Part shown: positions 1-6,049 of the stretch, piece after piece
How the letters are laid out: each line of letters opens with the position of its first letter
How positions within the stretch are numbered: the first letter of the stretch is position 1
Origin: Thermodesulfobacteriaceae bacterium
Lineage (GTDB): Bacteria > Desulfobacterota > Dissulfuribacteria > Dissulfuribacterales > UBA3076
Reading direction: 5' to 3'
Length of the DNA: 7,786 nucleotides
Assembly: GCA_012961845.1 (NCBI GenBank)
Contig: DTYO01000221.1
Coordinates: 1 to 7,786, forward strand
Program-made: the position numbers and the translations under genes
The notes under the pieces: generated by a model
The model's database searches: none
The model's input: only the letters and a program-made list of their open reading frames with translations
What the model was told of the DNA's origin: nothing

Positions 1-156
1 AAAATTTCGAATTCACAAAAAAAAGTTTTTAATCTTTATGATAGACTCTCAAATTTAAATATGGGCTATAATAATGAAAAATCAAAACTTTATAATGATG
101 CTGAAAATTGTATAGAGTCACTAAAAGAATTGTGTTTAAATTACAGCCTATTATAA
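1..156 (+). CDS. C-terminal end of an unidentified AT-rich protein (5' partial)
   Basis: Frame 1 is open from the first base to a TAA at 154-156, giving 51 residues that begin KISNSQKK and end CLNYSLL. The rest of the gene lies to the left of the window. The fragment is rich in Lys, Asn, Leu and Ser and looks mostly helical and soluble, with no membrane segment or motif I recognise. By hand count 34 of 156 bases are G or C (about 22%), against roughly half in the genes to the right, and codons end almost always in A or T. An open frame of this length in such AT-rich DNA, where stop codons should be frequent, supports real coding, as does the abrupt return to normal composition right after the stop. 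The composition suggests recent acquisition. I cannot assign a function. A chance open frame is the alternative. Confidence 0.6.
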   Translation, partial: KISNSQKKVFNLYDRLSNLNMGYNNEKSKLYNDAENCIESLKELCLNYSLL

Positions 157-179
157 ATTGCAAGAAGTGGTTCGCAATT
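156..179 (+). terminator. Hairpin directly at the end of the AT-rich gene
   Basis: AATTGC at 156-161 pairs perfectly with GCAATT at 174-179 across a 12-nt loop. The stem starts at the last base of the TAA stop codon. It could end transcription of the upstream gene, but no T-run follows (the next bases are CACCC), so it is a weak intrinsic terminator at best. It may instead be the outer part of the palindromic element that follows, since the same GCAATT word recurs at 242-247 and inverted at 326-331. Confidence 0.3.
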
Positions 180-240
180 CACCCAAAAGGTACATCCATG
201 CGGCAACAGAATTGTTCAGCATTTGAAGTCGCAAGGGGCT

Positions 241-332
241 CGCAATTTTACTAGATTTGCGGCGTTGTCAGGGGGTTGAAATACCCAAGTATGTCTGCGC
301 CCTTGATGCCTTGCATCTTCGGCAAAATTGCG
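241..332. repeat. Large imperfect palindrome in the intergenic region
   Basis: CGCAATTTT at 241-249 is the exact reverse complement of AAAATTGCG at 324-332, centred at 286.5. Independently, ATAC at 281-284 and GTAT at 289-292 form an inner hairpin with exactly the same centre. Between them there are further matches, such as TGC 258-260 with GCA 313-315 and AGGG 270-273 with CCCT 300-303, plus several G-T pairs and some mismatches. This is therefore one long cruciform-like or RNA-hairpin element rather than two unrelated repeats. The rest of 157-377 holds no gene: its longest ATG frame (from 198) has 16 codons. From memory it resembles dispersed intergenic palindromes of sulfate-reducing bacteria, which I cannot verify here. 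It could also be a remnant of a small mobile element. Confidence 0.55.
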
Positions 333-377
333 GCTGCATTATCCGGGATGAAGAGTTGAAACAGCAGGGGAAGACAG

Positions 378-1496
378 ATGAAGTATAAAGAGGAGAATAT
401 GAGAGAATTCGGAAGGGTCATCGGAAGGCTCTGCCGTGGAGAGGATCTGAGCAGAGAGGAGTCTCTGGAATATTATCGCCAGGTGATACTGGATGAACAG
501 CCGGAACTCCAGCAGGGCGCTTTTCTGGTGGCACATCTGATGAAGGGTCCCACTGTTGCCGAGCTGTCGGGGGCATGGGATGCTCTGTACCAGTATGATA
601 CCGAGAAGATTGCTCCTGATATCCAGGAACAGTGCTGTGATATCGTAGGGACCGGATCGGATGTGCTCAAGACGGTAAATGTGTCCACTCCAGCAGCTTT
701 TATAGCATCTGCATGCGGGGTGAGGATGGCCAAGAAGGGAGCACGCCTGGTGACAGGTGTTTCTGGTGCAACAGATATTCTGGAGATCATGGGGCTCAAT
801 ATCGAAATGCCTCTGTCTGCGGCAAACAGGTGCCTGGAACAATATGGCATCTGTTACCTGCCTGGTGAATCGTTTCTCAAGGCTGGCTGGGGAAGACTGA
901 TCTGCTCCATGCGTTTTACCTCCGTGTTCAACATCATAGGCCCGCTCACCAGGCCATGTGAAAGTACATCAAGTATCGTCATAGGGGCATACGCTGAACA
1001 CCTATGCCCCCTGCTCATAGATGTGCTCAGAGAGACCGGCACTACGGCTGCAATGTCGATCTATGGAATGAGTGACGGACACCACCGGAGACAGGGAATC
1101 GACGAGATCTCCGTATGCGGTGAGACCAGCGTGGTGGAGCTCTGTGACGGAAAGGTGGAGTATTATACGCTTCGTCCTGAAGATTTCGGTGTAAGATGCT
1201 GTACATATGAGGAAATAGCCTCGAAGGGCAGCGCCGAAGAAAACGTGATGGCCGTCCTGAGAGTGCTGTCAGGCAGAGATGAAGGCCCGTTGGCAGATCT
1301 TTATGCGGTAAATGCAGCTGCGGCGCTGAGGGTGCACGGAGTCGAAAGAGACCTGAAAAAGGGGGCCTTCATGGCCAGGGAGAAGATCGCTGACGGATCG
1401 GTCCTTGAAAAACTTCGTAAATTGATGGAATGTCAGGGAGGAGAGACTGGCACTGAGAAACTGGAAGAGCTTCTGAAGCACATCGATAGCCGGTAA
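378..1496 (+). CDS. TrpD-family phosphoribosyltransferase-like protein with altered acceptor site
   Basis: This 372-residue protein has the fold-family signatures of anthranilate phosphoribosyltransferase. It has an N-terminal helical part with GAFLVAHLMKG (47-57), then GTGSD (91-95) followed by NVST (101-104), the counterpart of the PRPP-binding GTGGD...NxST segment. KKGAR (119-123) stands for KHGNR, FNIIGPLTRP (184-193) for FNLLGPLTNP, GIDEIS (240-245) carries the acidic pair D242/E243 that binds metal, and NAAAAL lies at 312-317. Length is normal for the family. The acceptor side is unusual: the Asn of KHGN is Ala122, the segment that normally reads HPAMKHVxxVRREL is replaced by FLKAGWGRLICSM and is about two residues shorter, and SS after KHGNR is TG. 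Anthranilate is therefore unlikely to be the substrate. There are 14 cysteines, including two CC pairs. No trp genes flank it. ATG 399 (MREFGRV), preceded by GAGGAG at 390-395, fits the family N-terminus as well as ATG 378, which has AGGGGAAG at 366-373. A role in tryptophan synthesis, a TrpD2-like role or another phosphoribosyl transfer are all possible. Confidence 0.88.
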   Translation: MKYKEENMREFGRVIGRLCRGEDLSREESLEYYRQVILDEQPELQQGAFLVAHLMKGPTVAELSGAWDALYQYDTEKIAPDIQEQCCDIVGTGSDVLKTVNVSTPAAFIASACGVRMAKKGARLVTGVSGATDILEIMGLNIEMPLSAANRCLEQYGICYLPGESFLKAGWGRLICSMRFTSVFNIIGPLTRPCESTSSIVIGAYAEHLCPLLIDVLRETGTTAAMSIYGMSDGHHRRQGIDEISVCGETSVVELCDGKVEYYTLRPEDFGVRCCTYEEIASKGSAEENVMAVLRVLSGRDEGPLADLYAVNAAAALRVHGVERDLKKGAFMAREKIADGSVLEKLRKLMECQGGETGTEKLEELLKHIDSR

Positions 1497-1681
1497 CTCA
1501 GGGTGCATCTGAGCACCGCACCGAAATCGATCGCCTGTTTCTCAGGCCTTCACAGAATACGGCAGATGCCGGGAGTGCCCCCTCGGTACTGCAGGTGGCC
1601 TGCCAAGGCCTGCCACCCGGACCTCAGGCGGGAATATCGGCTTTGTTTCATCCGGTTCACTGTCAGGCGCCGGAAACACGG
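1497..1681. other. Convergent intergenic region with several hairpins
   Basis: This stretch separates the 3' ends of the TrpD-like gene and the efflux permease gene, and I see no gene in it. It carries short inverted repeats: GGTGC/GCACC (1502-1506 and 1513-1517), GCCTG/CAGGC (1533-1537 and 1543-1547), CGGC/GCCG (1560-1563 and 1568-1571), and the strongest, GGTGGC/GCCACC (1594-1599 and 1612-1617). The last encloses a second GCC/GGC arm and two copies of GGCCTGCCA. None is followed by a clear T-run on either strand, so they may slow polymerase or protect 3' ends rather than act as classical terminators. Confidence 0.5.
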
Positions 1682-1708
1682 TTACGGTATTGTTCCGGCA
1701 GACTTTTT
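1669..1708 (+). terminator. Candidate intrinsic terminator for the TrpD-like gene
   Basis: GCCGGAA at 1669-1675 pairs with TTCCGGC at 1693-1699. The stem can be extended by two pairs (C1677-G1692 and A1678-T1691) if A1676 bulges out, leaving a 12-nt loop. Four bases later comes TTTTT at 1704-1708. Reading left to right this is a plausible intrinsic terminator lying over the last codons of the oppositely oriented permease gene. In the other direction there is no T-run. The gap before the T-run and its short length lower confidence. Confidence 0.35.
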
Positions 1709-4700
1709 CCTGATCACATAGTAGAGAACCGGAACCGCCAGCCTGCTTATCAGCAGAGATGCTATTTCGCCGAACATTAGCGAAATGGCAAGGCCCTGGA
1801 ATATGGGATCCGCGAGTATCACGGATGCTCCGACAATGACGGCCAGGGCCGTGAGTAGCATGGGGCGGAACCGGATGGCACCAGCTTCCACTACGGCTTT
1901 TCTGAGCGGGAGGCCGTGGCCCATTCTGAGTTCAATAAAATCCACCAGTATAATGGAGTTTCTTACTACAATTCCCGCTCCGGCCATGAATCCTATCATG
2001 GACGTGGCAGTGAAGAAGGCTCCGAGGCCCCAGTGGGCAAGCAGGATTCCGATCAGGGAAAAGGGAATAGCTGCCATTACCACAATGGGGGTTGTGTAGG
2101 ATCTGAACCAGCCCACCATGAGCATGTAGATAATGATCATTACCGCACAGAACGCCAGGCCCAAGTCCCTGAATACCTCAAGGGTGATATGCCATTCGCC
2201 GTCCCATTTTATGGCTGGTTCAGTCTCAGTAAACGGCTGATTCAGGTTGAATATCTCTATTTTCCCCTGGAAGCCGCCGTAGTCTCCGGGATCGAGTTTT
2301 GCTATTCTCCTGTTCATCTCGAGAATAGGATAAACAGGGCTTTCGGCCTTGCCTGCCACATCACCTGTTACGTAGATGACTGGTTTGAGGTTCTTCCTGT
2401 ATACGGGCTGATCAACTAGTGATTCTTCCAGTCTGACCAGTTCCCGAAGCGGCACCAGGGGGCCGTTCATGCCGGCGGCGGACGATCTCAGCATCAGATT
2501 CAGGACGTCTTCAGGATTGGTCCTTAGTGGCCTGGGGAGCTGGAGGATCATGTCGATCTCCTCTATGTCTCCGGGCTGGTGATACAGGTCGATGGATGTA
2601 CCGCTGACCGCCAGCTTTATAACCCTGGTTATTTCCCCCTCGGATATTCCGTTCAGAGCGGCCTTTTCCCGGTCAACGATGAATTTTACCTTGCGCCATG
2701 GATCTTCCCTGTACCAGTCCACATCCACCACGCCATCGGTAGCCTCGAAGATCTCTTTGATTCTGGCCGCAAGCCTGACCCTGTCCGTATCCGACGGCCC
2801 ATAGACTTCCGCAACCAGGGTCTGGAGTACGGGAGGACCGGGGGGGACTTCTGCCACCGCCACTGCAGCGCCGTATTTCCTTGCTATGTCAGTTACCCTG
2901 GGGCGGATCCGTTTGGCAATGTCATGGCTCTGGCAGTCCCGTTCGTGTTTGGGGAGGAGGTTTACCTGGATGTCCGCCACATTCGGTCCCCTTCGCATGT
3001 AATAGTGCCTTACCAGTCCGTTGAAGTTGAAGGGAGAGGCGGTTCCAGCATAGACTTGGTAGTCCCTTACTTCCGGTTCCACTGCTACTGCTTTTGCCAT
3101 TGCCATGGCTGCTCCTGCTGTCTGCTCCAGTGTGCTCCCCTCAGGCATGTCAAGGATGATCTGGAATTCCGACTTGTTGTCAAATGGAAGCATCTTGACC
3201 TGTACGACGCCGAAGTAGATCATGGAGCATGATGCAAGCAGCAGGATTACGATTCCTGTAAAAAAGGACCACCTCCAGCGAGCATGTGCCAGTAGGGGGT
3301 CCATTATCCTGTGATAAAGACGGGTAAAAAAATCGTCCGGGGCGTGGTCGCTGTCATGGATTTTCTGCTGCTCTCGGGAATCGCTACGGGACTTCAGGAC
3401 GTGAATTGCGCCCCACGGGGTCACTGTGAAAGCAATGACAAGTGAAAACAGCATGGATGCGCTGGCACCGATGGGAATAGGCCGCATGTAGGGGCCCATG
3501 AGTCCTCCCACGAAGGCCATAGGGAGGATGGCGGCGATAACGGCCCAAGTGGCCAGTATGGTGGGATTTCCTACTTCGTTTACGGCCTCTACTGCGACCT
3601 CAAGGATGGAGCGGTTTCTGTTTCCGGGGAGGCGAAGGTGGCGGGCAATGTTTTCGACCACCACGATTGCGTCGTCCACAAGAATACCTATGGAGAAAAT
3701 CAGGGCGAACAATGTTATCCGGTTCAGTGTGTACCCATAGAGATAGAAGACAAACAGGGTCAGTGACAGTGTTGACGGTATTGCCAGCATGACCACCATG
3801 GATTCCCGCCACCCCAGGAAGAAAAGTATCAGTATGGCTACACCGAAAACGGCTATTCCCATATGGAGGAGCAGTTCGTTCGATTTTTCCGAGGCAGTCG
3901 CCCCGTAGTTGCGTGTCACCGTTACCTGAACCGCATCCGGGATAAGGTTCTCCCTGAGTGCATTCACCTTTTTGATGCATGCATCGACCACATGAACAGC
4001 ATTTGTGCCGGGCCGTTTGGCAATGCTGAGAGTGACTGCCGCCTCTTCATCGCGGCCGTTTGTTCCAAATAGCACGTAGTTGTCAGGTTCTTCAGGACCA
4101 TCGACTATCCTGGCCACCTCACTGAGATAGACGGGCTTTCCACCGAACACTCCCACAACAACCCTGCCGATTTCTCGGCTGTTTTCCAGAAACAGGCCGG
4201 TCTGAAGCTTGATTTCCCGGTTTGCCGCCTGGAGGCTGCCTGAGAAATTTTTCCTGTTGGCCTGCTGGATTACCGGTATCAAGTCTGCAGGTGTGAGATT
4301 CCTGGAGGCCATGAGCATGGGGTCCAAAAGGATCTTTACTTCTCTCCTGGTGCCTCCGATGATCCTGGTTTCAGCCACGTCATGGATACCCTTGATTTCA
4401 TCGTCAACTTGGCATGCCAGACGTCTCAGCATGAAGTGGCCGTAACTGCTGCTGTGAAAGGTGAAGGCCAGGACAGGGACATCATCTATGGTGTGAGGTT
4501 TTATCAGAGGGAGGGAGACTCCGTGGGGGATTCTGTCGAAATTGGTGGCGAGTTTCTGGTTGAGCCGGACTATGCTGGTCTCCAGGTCTTCACCTACGAA
4601 AAAACGCACCACAAGAAGGCTGTGGCCCGGATAGGAAGTAGAGTATATGTATTCCACGCCGGGAAGTTCGTACAGTAGCTTTTCCATGGGAATGGAGACC

Positions 4701-4927
4701 CTACGTTCTACTTCCCTGGCGGATGCTCCCGGCATGGAAACCATGATGTCTATCATGGGAACCTTGATCTGAGGTTCCTCCTCCCTGGGGAGCATTGTTA
4801 CTGCCATGGCGCCCAGCAGTATGGATGCGATGATCATGATAGGGGTGAGCTTGGAGCCTGCAAACAGGTCCGCCATCCTGCCTGCAAATCCGAATGGGGA
4901 TTTATGTTGGTTTTCTGAACCGTTCAT
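1682..4927 (-). CDS. RND efflux transporter permease (AcrB/MexB superfamily)
   Basis: The product is the inner-membrane pump of a tripartite system, 1081 residues, close to the usual 1020-1080. It shows the full RND layout of two repeats, each with one membrane helix, a large periplasmic domain and five more helices. TM1 is near 27-46, TM2-6 near 353-507, TM7 near 552-573 and TM8-12 near 918-1070. The proton-relay motif GILVDDAIVVVENI has the paired aspartates D418/D419 (AcrB D407/D408). In TM10 the motif GIVVRNSIILVDF places Arg989 where AcrB has the essential Lys940. The acidic pair and a positive TM10 residue fit a drug/organic-compound (HAE-like) exporter better than a CusA-type metal pump, but the substrate is unknown. 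The porter region includes FNFNGLVRHYYMRRGPNVAD (633-652). The ATG at 4927 follows AGGTGA (4943-4938), and the adaptor gene ends 18 nt upstream, so the two are co-transcribed. No frameshift or truncation is seen. Confidence 0.96.
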   Translation of the reverse strand: MNGSENQHKSPFGFAGRMADLFAGSKLTPIMIIASILLGAMAVTMLPREEEPQIKVPMIDIMVSMPGASAREVERRVSIPMEKLLYELPGVEYIYSTSYPGHSLLVVRFFVGEDLETSIVRLNQKLATNFDRIPHGVSLPLIKPHTIDDVPVLAFTFHSSSYGHFMLRRLACQVDDEIKGIHDVAETRIIGGTRREVKILLDPMLMASRNLTPADLIPVIQQANRKNFSGSLQAANREIKLQTGLFLENSREIGRVVVGVFGGKPVYLSEVARIVDGPEEPDNYVLFGTNGRDEEAAVTLSIAKRPGTNAVHVVDACIKKVNALRENLIPDAVQVTVTRNYGATASEKSNELLLHMGIAVFGVAILILFFLGWRESMVVMLAIPSTLSLTLFVFYLYGYTLNRITLFALIFSIGILVDDAIVVVENIARHLRLPGNRNRSILEVAVEAVNEVGNPTILATWAVIAAILPMAFVGGLMGPYMRPIPIGASASMLFSLVIAFTVTPWGAIHVLKSRSDSREQQKIHDSDHAPDDFFTRLYHRIMDPLLAHARWRWSFFTGIVILLLASCSMIYFGVVQVKMLPFDNKSEFQIILDMPEGSTLEQTAGAAMAMAKAVAVEPEVRDYQVYAGTASPFNFNGLVRHYYMRRGPNVADIQVNLLPKHERDCQSHDIAKRIRPRVTDIARKYGAAVAVAEVPPGPPVLQTLVAEVYGPSDTDRVRLAARIKEIFEATDGVVDVDWYREDPWRKVKFIVDREKAALNGISEGEITRVIKLAVSGTSIDLYHQPGDIEEIDMILQLPRPLRTNPEDVLNLMLRSSAAGMNGPLVPLRELVRLEESLVDQPVYRKNLKPVIYVTGDVAGKAESPVYPILEMNRRIAKLDPGDYGGFQGKIEIFNLNQPFTETEPAIKWDGEWHITLEVFRDLGLAFCAVMIIIYMLMVGWFRSYTTPIVVMAAIPFSLIGILLAHWGLGAFFTATSMIGFMAGAGIVVRNSIILVDFIELRMGHGLPLRKAVVEAGAIRFRPMLLTALAVIVGASVILADPIFQGLAISLMFGEIASLLISRLAVPVLYYVIRKKSAGTIP

Positions 4928-4937
4928 CTGTTGCTCA

Positions 4938-4943
4938 TCACCT
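4938..4943 (-). promoter_or_regulatory. Ribosome binding site of the RND permease gene
   Basis: AGGTGA on the minus strand lies 10 nt before the ATG at 4927, inside the 18-nt gap after the adaptor gene. An in-frame TGA just upstream of this gap rules out a much longer start. The site supports the chosen start and independent ribosome loading within the operon. Confidence 0.5.
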
Positions 4944-4945
4944 AA

Positions 4946-6022
4946 TCAATCGCGAGTGTCAGTTACTGAATGCTGCACCGTTTCCGGCTGAAGGGGCTGA
5001 CCATTACGGAGATTTTTCATGCTCTTTACCACAATTCGTTCTCCAGAACTGAGGCCGGCAAGAATTTTCACCATTTCTCCAATCCTGCCTCCTGTCTGGA
5101 CCAGGCGCATTTCCGCCTTTCCATCTCTGTCCACAAACACCTTTTCCATCTGTCCAACGGTCAATACCGCCTCGGAGGGCACGAGTATTGTGTCTACAGA
5201 GTCTTGGGGTAGCATGATCCGGGCAAACTGACCGGAACGGACGAGCGGATTTGACGGGAGGGAAAACTTCACTAGGGTTGTTCTCGATACAGGGTCTGCA
5301 GCCGGGGCCATTTCGGCCAGCCTGCAACTGAGTTCCAGGTCTGCAGCCTGTATTCTGACAGTCATTTCATCTCCTGCATGCAGATTGAGGGCAAGCGACT
5401 CAGGCACCCATGCTTCCACCTGGAATACCATGTTGTTTTCCAGCTCAAGGAGCGGAGTGCCGGGTGTGGCGAGATCACCGGCATGGACGTACTTCCTGGT
5501 AATGACTCCGTCAAAGGGGGCTGTAATGGTCGTGTAGCCCAACATGGTTTCGGCCTCTTCCACTGCTGCCTTTGCCACCCTATACATGTCTTCCATGGTT
5601 TTTACAGTTTCCGGGGTGCTGGCATCCTGGCGAAGCAGTTCTTTTTCGCGCTTGAGGTTGCGCCTTGCCTGTTCCAGCCTGGCCTGGGCCCTGAGGGCCT
5701 GAGCTGCCAGTTCACCGGCACTGATCTTGAGCAGTAGGTCTCCTTTTTCAACCCTGTAACCCAATTCCACCGGGATTTCCGCTATGGTGCCGGTAACTTT
5801 TGCTGCAATGACGACGTCCTGTATGGGTCTCACCGTTCCGGGGATTTCAGCCATCAGGGGTATGTTTTCAGTTTTAACAGTGAAGACTTGAACCACGGCC
5901 CTTGGGAGTTCCGGGATCTCTTTTGTCCGGGTTTCATGTTGCTGGCGGCAACCCGTGACGACCAGCGCAATGAACAGCGCGAATTTGATGACGGCAATGT
6001 GGTGTGGTGATAGTCTTTTCAT
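4946..6022 (-). CDS. RND periplasmic adaptor (membrane fusion lipoprotein, AcrA/MexA type)
   Basis: This protein would bridge the inner-membrane permease and the outer-membrane channel. With the start at 6022 it has 358 residues. A lipoprotein signal peptide is clear: MKRLS, a hydrophobic stretch (13-22) and the lipobox VVTGC with Cys25 as the lipidated residue. Then follow the first half of the lipoyl-like domain (about 70-102, ending GYRVEKGDLLLKI), an alpha-helical hairpin rich in Ala, Glu, Arg and Lys (about 103-161), the second lipoyl half TITAPFDGVITRKYVHAGD (about 165-183), a beta-barrel (about 195-265) and a membrane-proximal domain including ILVPSEAVL. The hairpin is the part that docks with TolC-type channels. 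ATG 6022 is chosen because AGAAGG sits 5 nt before it and it makes a compact signal peptide. An upstream in-frame ATG at 6046 (366 residues) has no evident binding site. The channel gene ends 27 nt upstream and the permease starts 18 nt downstream. Confidence 0.95.
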   Translation of the reverse strand: MKRLSPHHIAVIKFALFIALVVTGCRQQHETRTKEIPELPRAVVQVFTVKTENIPLMAEIPGTVRPIQDVVIAAKVTGTIAEIPVELGYRVEKGDLLLKISAGELAAQALRAQARLEQARRNLKREKELLRQDASTPETVKTMEDMYRVAKAAVEEAETMLGYTTITAPFDGVITRKYVHAGDLATPGTPLLELENNMVFQVEAWVPESLALNLHAGDEMTVRIQAADLELSCRLAEMAPAADPVSRTTLVKFSLPSNPLVRSGQFARIMLPQDSVDTILVPSEAVLTVGQMEKVFVDRDGKAEMRLVQTGGRIGEMVKILAGLSSGERIVVKSMKNLRNGQPLQPETVQHSVTDTRD

Positions 6023-6027
6023 ATGTG

Positions 6028-6033
6028 CCTTCT
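6028..6033 (-). promoter_or_regulatory. Ribosome binding site that fixes the adaptor start
   Basis: AGAAGG on the minus strand is 5 nt upstream of the ATG at 6022. The alternative ATG at 6046 is preceded by CCTGTAAAAA, with no Shine-Dalgarno match. This favours the 358-residue form of the adaptor. Confidence 0.6.
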
Positions 6034-6049
6034 GTAAGGTTTTCATTTT

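Noticed and set aside
198..248. A 16-codon ATG frame in the left intergenic region
   Set aside because: Too short, without a ribosome site, and it runs into the palindrome arm.
276..342. A promoter for the TrpD-like gene (TTGAAA at 276, TTGCAT at 311, CATTAT at 337)
   Set aside because: No pair of boxes has both a fair match and 16-19 nt spacing.
339..1508. Open reading frames antisense to the TrpD-like gene (339-842, 473-850, 854-1042, 1269-1508)
   Set aside because: They lie opposite a gene with clear family motifs, have compositions rich in Ser, His, Arg and Cys typical of shadow frames, and show no domain.
1503..1780. Two overlapping plus-strand frames in the convergent gap (72 and 61 codons)
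   Set aside because: They overlap each other and the end of the permease gene, have no convincing ribosome site and resemble no protein.
2579..3232. A 217-codon plus-strand frame inside the permease gene
   Set aside because: It is fully antisense to a well-supported RND coding region and has shadow-like composition.
6044..6046. ATG at 6046 as start of the adaptor gene
   Set aside because: No Shine-Dalgarno before it, whereas the in-frame ATG at 6022 has AGAAGG at 5 nt and yields a normal lipoprotein signal peptide.
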